A stretch of DNA of 57,228 nt from an uncultured Thermomicrobiales bacterium (GCA_902806415.1 CADCWN010000015.1:1-57228); one strand, 5' to 3'. Shown: positions 8,768 through 18,737, counted from the stretch's first letter. Notes: generated by a model from the sequence alone, not told the origin. Translations and numbers: made by a program.

Positions 8768-9037
8768 ATGAACTCCGAACCATCAGAGGAAATCCGCACC
8801 GTCGAGGTGCGCGTGCCGGTGATCCGCCTGCCGAAGCTCTCGACGGGTGAGAAGGTCGAACTACCGCGAAGACAACACGTCACCGAACTCTGCGACTATC
8901 TGGCGGATCATCTCTACGAGTACCGCGACTCGCTCGACGCCGCAGACTTCCGGCGCTTGCTCGATGAGTACGCGCAATATCGCCTGTTGGCCAAGGCTGG
9001 CGTCGAGGAGTACCCGATCGTGATCGTCGAGGAGTAG
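8768..9037 (+). CDS. Small acidic protein of unknown function (89 aa)
   Basis: 89 aa, acidic. An N-terminal beta-like part (TVEVRVPVIRLPK) leads into helices (LCDYLADHLYEYRDSLDAADFRRLLDEYAQYRLL) and a C-terminal strand (EYPIVIVEE). I do not recognise the family. It begins ten bases after the stop of the 66-aa gene. The right heptamer hairpin starts right after its stop. An accessory pair, for example adaptor plus coiled-coil partner, is possible but unsupported. Confidence 0.6.
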   Translation: MNSEPSEEIRTVEVRVPVIRLPKLSTGEKVELPRRQHVTELCDYLADHLYEYRDSLDAADFRRLLDEYAQYRLLAKAGVEEYPIVIVEE

Positions 9038-9044
9038 CGATGAG

Positions 9045-9151
9045 CTACCAGCGGTCAGCTTTCAGCGGCCAGTGGCCCCGGCCCGACAAGGCCATAGGCG
9101 CTGTGTTCCCGACAGATGCCAATGGCTAATAGCTGACCGCTGACCGCTGGT
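9045..9151. repeat. Heptamer-repeat hairpin before the lactonase-like gene
   Basis: Left arm around ACCAGCGGTCAGC (9049 on) and right arm GCTGACCGCTGACCGCTGGT (9132-9151). The repeated unit is CAGCGGT, imperfect in the left arm. The loop is about 60 bases. Confidence 0.75.
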
Positions 9152-9174
9152 CGCCAATAACACTCGGAGGATCC

Positions 9175-9894
9175 ATGCGCCTCTACCTCTTCGTCTACGG
9201 TCGCAACGAGATGAGTGGTTCGCCAGCGCCGGGGTATCTTATCCAGACCGACGATGGCACCAACGTATTGATCGATACTGGCTTCTCGCGTGAGACGATC
9301 GGCGCCTACCAAGACCCTGGGTATCAGGGAATGCGCGTCGATGCGGAAAATTATGTCACTGAGCGACTGGCCGCGATCGGCCTGCGCCCGCCGGATATTC
9401 GCTACCTCATCTGTACCCACCTCGACCCCGATCACGCCGGTGGTCACGATGAGTTCCCGGACAGCGAGTTGGTCATCCAGCGCGCGCACTATGAGGCGGC
9501 GCGGGCCGAGGTCCACCCGCGCTTCGGGATGACCCGCGCCCATTGGGACGACCCGCGCCTCCACTACCGCCTCGTGGACGGGGATACCACACTGCTGCCG
9601 GGGATCGAGCTGATCGAATCGGGCGGCCATGTGCCGGGGCATCAGGCGGTGCTGGTGCGCCTGCCGCAGACCGGGCCGGTCCTACTGGCGATCGACGCGA
9701 TGCCGCGCGACATCGCCGGGTACACCGCTATGACACGCCCGATCGGTCCGTTCGACATGGACGAGGCGGGGGTGCGCGCCAGCACCGGCAAGCTTCTCGA
9801 CCTCGCCGAGCGCGAGGGGGTCAAGCTGATCATCTTCGGCCACGACGCCGCGCAGTGGCAGACGTTGCGAACGGCGCCAGAGTATTACGAGTGA
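9175..9894 (+). CDS. MBL-fold hydrolase, N-acyl-homoserine-lactonase-like
   Basis: 239 aa metallo-beta-lactamase fold enzyme of the AHL-lactonase group. The metal motif is THLDPDHAGG at 81-90, so the usual H-x-H-x-D-H reads His82-Leu-Asp84-Pro-Asp86-His87: the second His is Asp. The third ligand is in GHVPGHQ (His156), the bridging Asp in LAIDAMP (about 174) and the last His in FGHDAAQW. DTGFS early in the chain is typical. It may open lactone rings, but quorum-signal use is not shown here. ATG at 9175 follows GGAGG by five bases. It follows the two small unknown genes across a repeat hairpin. Confidence 0.85.
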   Translation: MRLYLFVYGRNEMSGSPAPGYLIQTDDGTNVLIDTGFSRETIGAYQDPGYQGMRVDAENYVTERLAAIGLRPPDIRYLICTHLDPDHAGGHDEFPDSELVIQRAHYEAARAEVHPRFGMTRAHWDDPRLHYRLVDGDTTLLPGIELIESGGHVPGHQAVLVRLPQTGPVLLAIDAMPRDIAGYTAMTRPIGPFDMDEAGVRASTGKLLDLAEREGVKLIIFGHDAAQWQTLRTAPEYYE

Positions 9895-9933
9895 TCAGTC
9901 GTCGGTTATCAGTCGCCTGCAAGAAGCGGCGAC
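9894..9933. repeat. Half heptamer-repeat unit and small hairpin after the lactonase-like gene
   Basis: ATCAGTCGTCGGTTATCAGTC has heptamer-like spacing but lacks a distant partner arm. It runs into a small stem (GTCGCCTGC 9912-9920 with GCGGCGAC 9926-9933, one bulge). Confidence 0.5.
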
Positions 9934-9988
9934 AATGGGTGTACTATCCGTCAGGGTGGTAAGCGATGGTCGCGACACAGGAACGGGA

Positions 9989-10121
9989 ATGGAAACAGGG
10001 AGCGGCGGCCTTCTCCGCCCAGCAACTCCCAAGGCATATGCCCGTAATCTCGCGCTGATCAAGCGCCAAGTGGATGGTCTCAGCCATGCCGACGGCCTGC
10101 TACAGCCACTGATGCGGGGTA
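9989..10121 (+). pseudogene. DinB-like four-helix protein, 5' fragment cut by an insertion
   Basis: From the ATG at 9989 the frame reads AYARNLALIKRQVDGLSHADGLLQPLMRGN. This resembles the first helix and loop of DinB_2-type proteins, which usually have a run like IIKRQxxGLxHxDSLLQPPxRGN. The resemblance stops at 10121, exactly where a TA-flanked inverted repeat starts. The frame continues 70 bases into unrelated sequence. Only about 45 of an expected 160 residues remain, and nothing DinB-like follows the insertion, so the 3' part has been lost. AGGAACGGGA precedes the ATG, showing that this was once a gene. Confidence 0.6.
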
Positions 10122-10441
10122 ATACGGATTCTTGCATGATCGTCCCGATTAGGTGCCGGGCCACCGGTGGTAGCGTGTCGCGCCGCCGGTGACGGCGGGC
10201 TGGGCGAGGAGTTCGCGGCGGGCGGCGATGGCACCCGCCGCTGCGGGGACGTCGGCCTGGTCGCGAGCGGCGAGCGACGCGCTGAGCGGGGTCCAGCGGC
10301 GCTCGGCGGGCGGCCTCTTCGTCCGCGTCGACCGCCGCCAGGTCAGGGCGTCCGGTCCGTCGTCGCATCGATCCAGGCCGCCACGCGCGCCCCGCTCCAT
10401 AGCCCGCCGCCCGGTGGCTCCTCGGCGGCCAATCCGTATTA
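10120..10441 (-). mobile_element. Decayed IS630-type element (318 bp) with terminal inverted repeats and TA duplication
   Basis: ATACGGATT at 10122-10130 is exactly inverted at 10431-10439 (AATCCGTAT), and both ends are flanked by TA (10120-10121, 10440-10441), the target duplicated by IS630/Tc1-mariner elements. On the minus strand, starting at the right end, the sequence reads LAAEEPPGGGLWSGARVAAWIDATT, resembling the IS630 N-terminal block PPDGGLWTGxxVAxWI. After a frameshift it is followed by DQADVPAAAGAIAARREL, like the ADPxAQxxFK block. The remaining transposase is less than a third of full length with frame breaks, so the element is dead or MITE-like. It sits inside a DinB-like gene. 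Confidence 0.6.
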
Positions 10442-10472
10442 CTGGCCGAGGGCAAGCGACCGAGAGGCTGAA

Positions 10473-10976
10473 TTGATTATCTTGATCAGCGGCCCGATCA
10501 ACGCCGGGAAGACCACCATCGGGCGCGCGCTGTCAGCCTCGCTGCCGCAGACCGCGCACGTCGAGGTGGATACCCTGCGCGAGTTTGTCCCCTTTCTGCC
10601 GCTGGAAGAAGCGATTCCGATTAATCTGGAGAACGCCGCCACGATCGCGCGCAACTTCATCCAGCGCGGCTTTGGGGTGGTACTCACCTACCCGCTCGGC
10701 CAGGCCGACTACGATTACCTCCTGGACGCCTTCACCGATCTATCGGTGCCGATCCACACCTTTATCCTCGGCCCGACACTGGCAACAGCGCTCGCCGATC
10801 GGGGCGCGCGCCTCCTCTCCGAGCACGAACGTCGCCGCATCCGCGAGCAATACAACGATGGTCGCCATCGAGCGCCATTTGGCATACGGCTCGACACCAC
10901 CGCGCAAACGCCCGCAGAAACGGTCGCCACGATCTTGCATCATATCCGCGCGCCTCAGGGCACCGATGCGCCGTAA
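10473..10976 (+). CDS. Small P-loop kinase-like ATPase
   Basis: 167 aa with a clear Walker A at residues 7-15 (GPINAGKTT) right at the N-terminus, as in shikimate-kinase or chloramphenicol-phosphotransferase-like small kinases. Asp in HVEVDTLREF could act as Walker B or catalytic base, and there is a late Arg-rich lid (GARLLSEHERRRIREQYNDG). Substrate unknown. The TTG at 10473 is chosen because GAGAGG lies five bases before it and the domain begins there; upstream in-frame sequence belongs to the IS630 remnant. The gene may have lost its original promoter through that insertion. Confidence 0.7.
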   Translation: MIILISGPINAGKTTIGRALSASLPQTAHVEVDTLREFVPFLPLEEAIPINLENAATIARNFIQRGFGVVLTYPLGQADYDYLLDAFTDLSVPIHTFILGPTLATALADRGARLLSEHERRRIREQYNDGRHRAPFGIRLDTTAQTPAETVATILHHIRAPQGTDAP

Positions 10977-11007
10977 CCAACCCCCACCTCTTTCCACCTT
11001 CGATCCA

Positions 11008-11043
11008 ATTCGTATTCGTCATTCGCCATTCGTACTTCGTCAC
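11008..11043. repeat. Single-arm heptamer repeat before the TPP-enzyme gene
   Basis: Tandem variants of ATTCGTC (ATTCGTC-ATTCGCC-ATTCGTA-CTTCGTC). No complementary second arm within 150 bases, unlike most family members. It lies in a co-directional gap. Confidence 0.65.
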
Positions 11044-11118
11044 TCCCCGCCCCCTCCGTGTCTCCTGTTCCGTCCCCCATCCGCACCCATCGCAAACTTC
11101 CCATCGGCGGCTGGGGCG

Positions 11119-11127
11119 TGGTAGCAT
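11119..11127 (+). promoter_or_regulatory. Extended -10 box of the TPP-enzyme gene
   Basis: TGGTAGCAT, 40 bases before the likely ATG. A variant of the TGCTANNAT word found before several other genes here. Confidence 0.35.
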
Positions 11128-11166
11128 GACCGCCGTGGGAAAGGGTGCGTAGGGAGGATGGGGACG

Positions 11167-12837
11167 ATGGTGCGGATGTCCGGGGCACGGGCGGTTGTGG
11201 CCCAACTGAAACGCGAGGGGGTGCAACAGGCGTTCACCGTGCCGGGCGAGAGCTTCCTGTCGGTCCTCGACGCCCTCTACGATGACACCCAAATCCAACT
11301 GATCGCCACGCGCCACGAGGAGGGCGCGGCCTTCGCCGCCGAGGCGATCGGCAAGCTGACCGGCCAACCGGCCCTCTGTATGTCCACGCGCGGCGTCGGC
11401 TCGACCAACATGGCGATCGCCTTCCACACCGCCTACCAGGATTCCTCGCCGCTGATCGCGATCATCGGCCAGGTCGAGACGCCGTATCGGCACCGCGAGG
11501 CGTTCCAGGAGGTCGAACTCGCCCCCTTCTACGCCCACATCTGCAAGTGGACCGCCGAGGTCACGCGCACCGACCGCCTGCCCGAGTACATCCACGAGGC
11601 GGCGCGGCGGGCGATCGGCGGGCGACCCGGCCCGGTCCTCCTCTCGGTCCCGACCGATGTCCTCGACGAGGAGTGGGATTTCACCGACGAGCATTTCCGC
11701 CCGCGCGCCGTCGCGCCGCATCCCGCGCCGAGCGCGCGCGACGTGACCGCGGCGCTCGATCTCCTCCTCGCTGCCGAGCGGCCGCTGATCATGGCCGGCG
11801 GCGGCGTCCTGCGCTCCGGGGCCACCGACGACCTGATCGCCTTCGCCGAGGCGACCGGCATCCCGGTGATCACCGCCTATCGGCGCTACCACGCCTTCCC
11901 GAATCGACACCCGCTCTATCTGGGCGGGATGGGCCTCGGCGCGCCGCCGACCGTCGCGGCGCGACTGCGCGAGGCCGACGTGCTGCTGGCGATCGGCACG
12001 CGCTTCGGCGAGTTCTCGACGGCCACCTATAGCGTCCCCACCCTCGATACGAAGATCGTCCACATCGACATCGACCCCGATGTCGTCGGCGTGAACTTCC
12101 CCGCCGCTGTCGGGATCGTGGCGAACGCGCGACAGGCGTTGCGCGCGCTGAACACGGCCCTCGCCGACCGTGCCGACCCCGGTCACGCCGCGCGAGGGGA
12201 AGCCGCCGAGCGCGACCGGCAGACCTACGAGGAGGTCAGCACACCCCGGGCAATCGAAGCCCGCACGCCCGTCGATCCGACCGGCGTTCTCGCCGACCTA
12301 CGGCGACTCCTGCCTCCCGAGACGATCATCACCGGCGACGCGGGCAACTTCTGGACCTGGTTCGGGCGGTATCATCGCTTCGGGCTGCCGGGTGCCTACC
12401 TCGGCCCGACGAGCGGCGCGATGGGCTACGCGATGCCGGCGGCGCTCGGCGCGGCCTTCGCGCGACCGGGCGTGCCGGTTCTGGCGGTGGCGGGCGACGG
12501 CGGCTTCCTGATGACCGGGCAGGAGTTGGAGACGGCGGTGCGGCACAGGTTGCCGATTATCGCGCTCGTCTTCAACAACAATTCGTATGGGACAATTCGG
12601 ATGCACCAGGAGCGCACCTATCCGGGGCGGGTCAGTGGCACGGCGCTCGGCTCGGTCGATTTCGCGATGTTCGCCCGCTCGCTCGGCGCGCGCGGCGAGC
12701 GGGTGGACGACAACCGCGACTTCGCTCCCGCGCTCGAACGCGCCCTCGCCCTCGGTCGCCCCGCGCTGATCGAGGTGGCCACCGACCCGGAGATGATCGC
12801 CGTCGGGCAGACGATCGCGCAACTGCACGCCCGATGA
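11167..12837 (+). CDS. Thiamine-pyrophosphate enzyme, acetolactate-synthase-like
   Basis: About 556 aa with the three-domain layout of the POX/AHAS family. The PYR domain has the cofactor-activating Glu in [13 protein letters not shown] (Glu51). A central domain follows ([12 protein letters not shown]), and the PP domain has the TPP/Mg motif [15 protein letters not shown] ending in NNNSYG. The segment after [18 protein letters not shown] differs from true IlvB (no IGTDAFQE), so it is probably a relative acting on another 2-keto acid rather than the branched-chain enzyme; no ilvN small subunit follows. Start: ATG 11167, nine bases after GGGAGG, though ATGs at 11158 and 11176 are also possible. 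Its stop overlaps or nearly abuts hisB. Confidence 0.85.
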   Translation: MVRMSGARAVVAQLKREGVQQAFTVPGESFLSVLDALYDDTQIQLIATRHEEGAAFAAEAIGKLTGQPALCMSTRGVGSTNMAIAFHTAYQDSSPLIAIIGQVETPYRHREAFQEVELAPFYAHICKWTAEVTRTDRLPEYIHEAARRAIGGRPGPVLLSVPTDVLDEEWDFTDEHFRPRAVAPHPAPSARDVTAALDLLLAAERPLIMAGGGVLRSGATDDLIAFAEATGIPVITAYRRYHAFPNRHPLYLGGMGLGAPPTVAARLREADVLLAIGTRFGEFSTATYSVPTLDTKIVHIDIDPDVVGVNFPAAVGIVANARQALRALNTALADRADPGHAARGEAAERDRQTYEEVSTPRAIEARTPVDPTGVLADLRRLLPPETIITGDAGNFWTWFGRYHRFGLPGAYLGPTSGAMGYAMPAALGAAFARPGVPVLAVAGDGGFLMTGQELETAVRHRLPIIALVFNNNSYGTIRMHQERTYPGRVSGTALGSVDFAMFARSLGARGERVDDNRDFAPALERALALGRPALIEVATDPEMIAVGQTIAQLHAR

Positions 12838-12872
12838 TCGATGCGGCAAATGCGAGTAGCTGGAGGGGAAGC

Positions 12873-13502
12873 GTGACGGGGAGCGAGCCACGGCAGGGAA
12901 CGGTGAGCCGCCAGACCGGCGAGACGCAGGTCGAACTCACGCTCATTGTCGATGGGCGGGGCCAGGCCGAGGCGACGACCGGCGTCGGCGCGCTCGATCA
13001 TTTCCTGACCCTTTTCGCCCGGCACGGCCTCTTCGATCTGCGCGTGCAGGCGCGCGGCGACTTGGAGATCGACGAGCACCACACGGTCGAGGATGTCGGG
13101 ATTTGCCTCGGCCAGGCACTCGGCCAGGCGCTCGGCGAGCGGCGCGGCATTCGGCGCACGGCGCACGCGATGGTGCCGATGGACGAGGCGCTGGTGACGG
13201 TCGCCGTAGACATCGGCGGACGCAGCTATTGCGTGCTGAACGGCGCATTCACCGGCCCGATGGTCGGCGGGCTCAGCACCGAACTCCTCTGGCACTTCTT
13301 CGACAGCATCTCGCGCGAGGCGCGGATGAACATCCACATCTTGCTGCACTACGGGCGCAACACCCACCATGAGGTCGAGGCGATCTTCAAGGCGTTCGCC
13401 CGCGCGCTCGACGCCGCGACGACGCTCGACCCGCGCCTCGGCGACACATTACCGACCACGAAAGGGCGAATTGAAGGGGCATCAGGCGAACAAGGGCAAT
13501 GA
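12873..13502 (+). CDS. hisB: Imidazoleglycerol-phosphate dehydratase
   Basis: Histidine-biosynthesis enzyme that dehydrates imidazole glycerol phosphate. About 209 aa, monofunctional size. Metal-binding motifs are intact: [32 protein letters not shown], and [27 protein letters not shown]. The GTG at 12873 is chosen because GGAGGGG precedes it by four bases; an ATG at 12834 overlapping the upstream stop (ATGA) is the alternative and would add 13 unconserved residues. It is apparently co-transcribed with the TPP enzyme. No other his gene lies nearby, which is unusual for hisB. Converges on glgC. Confidence 0.95.
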   Translation: MTGSEPRQGTVSRQTGETQVELTLIVDGRGQAEATTGVGALDHFLTLFARHGLFDLRVQARGDLEIDEHHTVEDVGICLGQALGQALGERRGIRRTAHAMVPMDEALVTVAVDIGGRSYCVLNGAFTGPMVGGLSTELLWHFFDSISREARMNIHILLHYGRNTHHEVEAIFKAFARALDAATTLDPRLGDTLPTTKGRIEGASGEQGQ

Positions 13503-13598
13503 CGGCGGGCGGTGATAGGCCCGGTGTCGTCACCGTGGCCGAAAGCGCATCGCCCGCGATCACGCCATAGGCAGGGTCGCGCCGGAGTGGCGGCACCC

Positions 13599-14813
13599 CT
13601 AATCGACCCGTTTGCCCTTGCCGACAACGACGATCCCATTGCGGGAGACGGTGAAGCGCGCCCGGTCGGCCTCCTCATCGAAGCCGATCCGCACCCCTTC
13701 GGCCACCTCCACGTTCTTGTCCAGGATCGCGTTGCGAATCTGCGCCCCCGCGCCGATCCGCACGTCGTCCAGCAGGATCGCCCCTTCCACCGATGCGCCG
13801 CGGTCGGCGCGCACCCCCGGCGACAAGACCGAGCGACGCACGGTCGCACCGGCCACGATCACCCCCGGACTTACCAGCGAGTCGAACGCCTGACCGGGCT
13901 GATCATGATAGACGAACTTGGCGGGCGGCAAGGGCGGATGCCAGGTGAAGATCGGCCACTCGCGATTGTAGAGATTAAAGGCCGGCACCGGCGTGATCAG
14001 GTCGATGTGAGAATCGTAATAGGCGTCGATCTCCCCGACATCGCGCCAGTAGCCGCGATCGGTGGCGGTCGCGCCCGGCACCTCATTCTGGGAGAAATCG
14101 TAGTAGGCCGCGTCGCCGCGTTCCACGAACCGGGGGACGATGCTGCCGCCGAGATCGTGCGCGCTTTCCTCATCCCTGGCGTCGACGTTCACCGCGTCCA
14201 CGAGCGCCTTGGTGGTGAAGATGTAGTTGCCCATCGAGGCGAACACTTGATGTGGGGCATCCGGCAGCCCGACCGCATCGTTCGGCTTCTCGCGGAAAGC
14301 CCCGATCCGGCCATCATCGCCCGGCTCGATCACGCCGAACGCGCTCGCCTGTTCGAGCGGCGCGCGCACCGCCGCCACGGTGAGGCCCGCACCGCTCCGA
14401 ATATGATGATCGAGCATCTGGCGCGGGTCCATCCGGTAGATGTGATCGGCACCGAAGACGATGATGTAGTCGGGGCGCTCGTCGTTGACGAGGTTGAGGT
14501 TCTGGAAGATCGCGTCGGCCGAGCCGGCGAACCAGCGCGGACCGCGCCGCATCTGCGCCGGGACCGTCGCGACGTAGTTCCCAAGCAGCGCGTTCATCCG
14601 CCAGGTCTGGGCGATATGACGGTCGAGGCTATGGCTCTTGTACTGCGTCAGGACAACAATTTTCCGGTAACCGGCATTGGCCAGGTTCGAGAGGACGAAA
14701 TCGACCAGGCGATAGCCACCGCCGAATGGGACGGCTGGCTTGGCACGGTCGGCGGTTAGGGGGTAGAGACGTTTCCCTTCCCCACCGGCAAGGACCATCG
14801 CGAGTACATCCAT
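13599..14813 (-). CDS. glgC: Glucose-1-phosphate adenylyltransferase
   Basis: Makes ADP-glucose for glycogen synthesis. 404 aa. N-terminal nucleotidyltransferase signature [26 protein letters not shown], then [51 protein letters not shown] and [12 protein letters not shown]; a C-terminal left-handed beta-helix ([32 protein letters not shown]) gives the allosteric domain. The ATG at 14813 is the natural start. It is last in a same-strand run gap-DUF402-pgk-tpiA-glgC, which couples triose-phosphate metabolism to glycogen storage. The 96-base convergent gap towards hisB has only short weak inverted repeats. Confidence 0.95.
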   Translation of the reverse strand: MDVLAMVLAGGEGKRLYPLTADRAKPAVPFGGGYRLVDFVLSNLANAGYRKIVVLTQYKSHSLDRHIAQTWRMNALLGNYVATVPAQMRRGPRWFAGSADAIFQNLNLVNDERPDYIIVFGADHIYRMDPRQMLDHHIRSGAGLTVAAVRAPLEQASAFGVIEPGDDGRIGAFREKPNDAVGLPDAPHQVFASMGNYIFTTKALVDAVNVDARDEESAHDLGGSIVPRFVERGDAAYYDFSQNEVPGATATDRGYWRDVGEIDAYYDSHIDLITPVPAFNLYNREWPIFTWHPPLPPAKFVYHDQPGQAFDSLVSPGVIVAGATVRRSVLSPGVRADRGASVEGAILLDDVRIGAGAQIRNAILDKNVEVAEGVRIGFDEEADRARFTVSRNGIVVVGKGKRVD

Positions 14814-14867
14814 CGGCCTCGCCCCCTCATTAGATCGGGCACACGAACAGCCCGCCGCCCGCGCGCT

Positions 14868-15641
14868 TTACGCCCCCGCCTTCCCAGCGGCGATGGTGCA
14901 GAGTTGGATGAACGTCTCGGCTTTCAGGCTCGCCCCGCCGACGAGCGCGCCGTCGATCTCCGGTTGCCCGATGAACTCGGCGATATTCGCATCGGTCACA
15001 CTGCCGCCGTACTGAATACGGATTTGCGCCGCGCGCGCCGCTCCGAACTGTTCGCCCAGAGTCCCACGGATCAGCCCAGCGACGCGATTCGCCTCGACCC
15101 CGTCGGCGGCGCGACCGCTGCCGATCGCCCAGATCGGCTCGTAGGCGACGACACACTCGGCGACATGGCCGTCCTCGACAGGCGCGAAGGCCGCCGAGAC
15201 CTGGCGCGCGATCACGGCGTCGGTCGCGCCAGCATCCCGCTCCGCCAACCCCTCACCGACGCAGACGATCGGGCGCAAACCGTGGCGCAGCGCGGCGGCC
15301 ACTTTCCCGGCGACGATCTCGTCCGTCTCGCCGAAATGCTGCCGACGCTCGGAGTGCCCGACGATCACGTAGCTGCACTGGTCGGTCAACATCGCCGCCG
15401 AGATCTCGCCGGTGAACGCCCCGCGATCGGTCGCGTGGCAGTTCTGCGCCCCGAGCAGCAGACCGGTGTCCTCCACATACTCCGCCGCCGGGAAGAGCCA
15501 GAGGGCCGGTGGGCAGAGGACGATGTCGATCTCCTCGACATCCCGCCCCTCCAACCCGTCGACCAATTCCTCGACCAGATCCATCGCCTCGTCGTAGGTC
15601 GTATTCATCTTCCAATTGCCGGCGATGATCGGCGTCCTCAT
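14868..15641 (-). CDS. tpiA: Triosephosphate isomerase
   Basis: Interconverts DHAP and glyceraldehyde-3-phosphate. 257 aa, normal. Active-site residues are visible: Asn9 and Lys11 in GNWKMN, His96 in VGHSERR and the catalytic Glu168 in AYEPIWAIG. The phosphate loop follows with IQYGGSVTDANIAEF and GALVGGASLKAETF. It lies between pgk and glgC on the same strand; a heptamer-repeat hairpin fills the pgk-tpiA gap just before its start, and 54 bases separate it from glgC. Confidence 0.97.
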   Translation of the reverse strand: MRTPIIAGNWKMNTTYDEAMDLVEELVDGLEGRDVEEIDIVLCPPALWLFPAAEYVEDTGLLLGAQNCHATDRGAFTGEISAAMLTDQCSYVIVGHSERRQHFGETDEIVAGKVAAALRHGLRPIVCVGEGLAERDAGATDAVIARQVSAAFAPVEDGHVAECVVAYEPIWAIGSGRAADGVEANRVAGLIRGTLGEQFGAARAAQIRIQYGGSVTDANIAEFIGQPEIDGALVGGASLKAETFIQLCTIAAGKAGA

Positions 15642-15650
15642 AGAGCCTCC

Positions 15651-15731
15651 AGTCGTCAGTCGTCAGTCGTCAGAGTGTTCGCGATAAGGCAGTAGCGATA
15701 TGGAAGGCTACTCCCCACTGACGACTGACGC
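15651..15731. repeat. Heptamer-repeat hairpin between pgk and tpiA
   Basis: Three AGTCGTC units and an AG (15651-15673) pair with ACTGACGACTGACGC (15717-15731). The loop is about 40 bases. The right arm ends at the pgk stop codon; the left arm lies ten bases from the tpiA start, so it would sit near the tpiA ribosome-binding site in the transcript. Confidence 0.85.
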
Positions 15732-16913
15732 CTACTTCTCGTTCAGCGCCGCCACGCCCGGCAACTCCCGCCCTTCCAGGAATTCGAGGGATGCACCACC
15801 GCCGGTCGAGACGTGGGAGATCCGGTCGGCCAGTCCGGCGTCTTCAATCGCCGCGACCGAATCGCCGCCGCCGACGATCGTGAACGCGCCGGAGTCGGCG
15901 ACCGCCTCGGCGATCGCGCGAGTCCCGAGGGCGAATGGCGCGATCTCGAAGACGCCCATCGGGCCATTCCAGACGATTGTCCGCGCCCCCTTGATCAGCG
16001 TCTTGTACTGCTCGACCGTCTCCGGGCCGATGTCGAAGATCGCCTCGCCATCCGGCACATCGGCGACACCGACGGCGCGGCGCGGCGCTTCGGCGTTCAT
16101 CTCCGGCGCGATCATCACATCGCTCGGCAACGCCAGGGTGACGCGCCGCTCCCGCGCCCGCGCCAGCAGCTCGCGCGCCAACGCGGCCTTGTCCGGCTCG
16201 TTCAGCGACTTGCCGATCGGGCCGCCCTGCGCGGCCAGGAAGGTGTTCGCCATCCCGCCGCCGATGATCAGCGCGTCCACCTTGCCGAGCAGATTCTCGA
16301 TCACGCCGATCTTGTCCGAGACCTTCGCGCCGCCGAGGATCGTCACGAACGGGCGCTCCGGTTCGCCGAGCGCCCGCCCGAGTGCGTCGAGTTCGCGCTC
16401 CATCAGGAGGCCCGCGACCGCCGGGAGATGCTGGGCGATCCCCTCGGTCGAGGCGTGCGCGCGGTGCGCCGTGCCGAAGGCGTCATTGACATACGTGTCG
16501 CCGAGCGCGGCGAGTTGCCGGGCGAAGTCGGCGTCGTTCGCCTCCTCCTCGGGGTGGAAGCGCAGGTTCTCCAGCAGGATCACGTCGCCCGGCCCGAGCG
16601 CCCGCGCCGCCGCCTCGACCGTCGGCCCGACGCAATCGGGTTGCAGCGGTACCGCGACACCGAGGAGTTCGCCGAGGCGCGCGGCGCACGGCGCGAGGGT
16701 GTACTGCGGGTCGCGCTTCCCCTTCGGCCGCCCGAGGTGCGACATCAGCACGACCGCCGCGCCCGCCTCGCGCAGCGCCGCGATCGTCGGCAGCGCCGCC
16801 CGGATGCGCGTATCGTCGGTGATCTGGCCGCCATCGAGCGGGACATTGAAATCGACGCGCACGATCGCCCGCCGACCCGACCATGCCACGTCGCGGATCG
16901 TCTGCTTCGCCAT
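15732..16913 (-). CDS. pgk: Phosphoglycerate kinase
   Basis: Glycolytic ATP-forming kinase, 393 aa. Signature [21 protein letters not shown] near the N-terminus, [24 protein letters not shown], the central [16 protein letters not shown], and C-terminal nucleotide-site WNGPMGVFE with GGGDSVAAI and [13 protein letters not shown]. The ATG at 16913 lies five bases after GGGAGG; a GTG two codons earlier overlaps that site and is rejected. It is transcribed after gap and the DUF402 gene, and before tpiA. A CATACT word 50-60 bases upstream could give an internal promoter. Confidence 0.97.
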   Translation of the reverse strand: MAKQTIRDVAWSGRRAIVRVDFNVPLDGGQITDDTRIRAALPTIAALREAGAAVVLMSHLGRPKGKRDPQYTLAPCAARLGELLGVAVPLQPDCVGPTVEAAARALGPGDVILLENLRFHPEEEANDADFARQLAALGDTYVNDAFGTAHRAHASTEGIAQHLPAVAGLLMERELDALGRALGEPERPFVTILGGAKVSDKIGVIENLLGKVDALIIGGGMANTFLAAQGGPIGKSLNEPDKAALARELLARARERRVTLALPSDVMIAPEMNAEAPRRAVGVADVPDGEAIFDIGPETVEQYKTLIKGARTIVWNGPMGVFEIAPFALGTRAIAEAVADSGAFTIVGGGDSVAAIEDAGLADRISHVSTGGGASLEFLEGRELPGVAALNEK

Positions 16914-16985
16914 CGCCACCTCCCACAGCCGAGAGCAACGGTTCCAAATCGGGGAAAGACGCCCGGGGAGTATGCGCCACCCACG

Positions 16986-17555
16986 TCACCCCGCGTCGGG
17001 CATACTGCGCCCATCGAACGGCGGAGCCTTGCGGGTCATCAGTTCGACCAACTCGGTCGCCGCCGCCGCGCTGATCGCGGCGAGATCCGGGTGGCGCGCG
17101 GCGTCCGGCGGATCGCCGCCGATGCTGTACCGGCCATCGGCGAAGAGTTGCACGTCGAGGCCGAGATCGGTCACACGAATCTCGTCGCCCTCCGGTCGCG
17201 CCGGGGTATGGATCGGGCAATACCAGTAGGGGAAGCGTCGGGCGCGCGTCGTGACCAGGATGCTGTAGGGCCGACTCCTCCAGAGATGCAAGTCGCCCGC
17301 TGCGGGCCAGTTCCACGGCTCCGGCCCGGCGACCGGTTCGCCCTCATGCACCCGCAGGATGAACTCGTCGCCCGTGTCGGCCAGCGCCTCCGCAGCGAAC
17401 GACCAGCGCTCCTCGCCCTCCGGCGCGATCCCGCGCACAGTCACTCGCCGACCCCGCGCCAGCAATGTTGGTCCCGCCCCCGCCTCGCCCTGTGCCAACC
17501 GTATCTCCCCATCGTGTCTAACCAACAGCCCGCTACGCCCCCCGATCCGCTTCAC
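16986..17555 (-). CDS. DUF402 domain protein (possible nucleoside-diphosphate hydrolase)
   Basis: About 189 aa. The centre reads WRSRPYSILV, then PYWYCPIHTPAR, IRVTDLGLDVQLFADGRYSIGG, similar to the DUF402/FomD-like fold, whose best-known members hydrolyse nucleoside phosphates. The usual acidic metal ligands are only partly visible, so activity is uncertain. GTG at 17555 has a CAGG five bases upstream; a GTG at 17561 is equally possible. It sits between gap and pgk on the same strand, so it may be co-expressed with glycolysis. Its last codons form half of a seven-base inverted repeat (16969-16975 with 17000-17006). Confidence 0.6.
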   Translation of the reverse strand: MKRIGGRSGLLVRHDGEIRLAQGEAGAGPTLLARGRRVTVRGIAPEGEERWSFAAEALADTGDEFILRVHEGEPVAGPEPWNWPAAGDLHLWRSRPYSILVTTRARRFPYWYCPIHTPARPEGDEIRVTDLGLDVQLFADGRYSIGGDPPDAARHPDLAAISAAAATELVELMTRKAPPFDGRSMPDAG

Positions 17556-17586
17556 TAACACCTGTCAGGTTAGCCAGGGCTCAATC

Positions 17587-17640
17587 CCACCCTCCCTTTT
17601 AGGGGAGGGTCGCCGCCGAGCGGCGGGGAGGGGTCACCCC
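17587..17640. repeat. REP-like GC-rich palindromic repeat downstream of gap
   Basis: Two consecutive stems: ACCCTCCC / GGGAGGGT around TTTTAGG-like loop (17589-17610) and CGCCGC / GCGGCG (17611-17625), followed by GGGGAGGGGT which can pair alternatively with the first arm. The form is typical of dispersed intergenic palindromes in GC-rich bacteria. It could act as terminator or mRNA stabiliser after gap. Confidence 0.6.
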
Positions 17641-17678
17641 ACCCCGCGACCCGACAGACATTTTGCGAAACGCAATCC

Positions 17679-18737
<1,059 letters not shown>

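Noticed and set aside
10167-10472. N-terminal extension of the P-loop kinase into the IS630 remnant
   Set aside because: The extension is translated from insertion-element sequence and the kinase domain starts cleanly at a TTG with GAGAGG.
15813-17558. 581-codon plus-strand frame across pgk and the DUF402 gene
   Set aside because: Antisense shadow of pgk; composition is Arg/Asp/Gly-rich without any recognisable domain.
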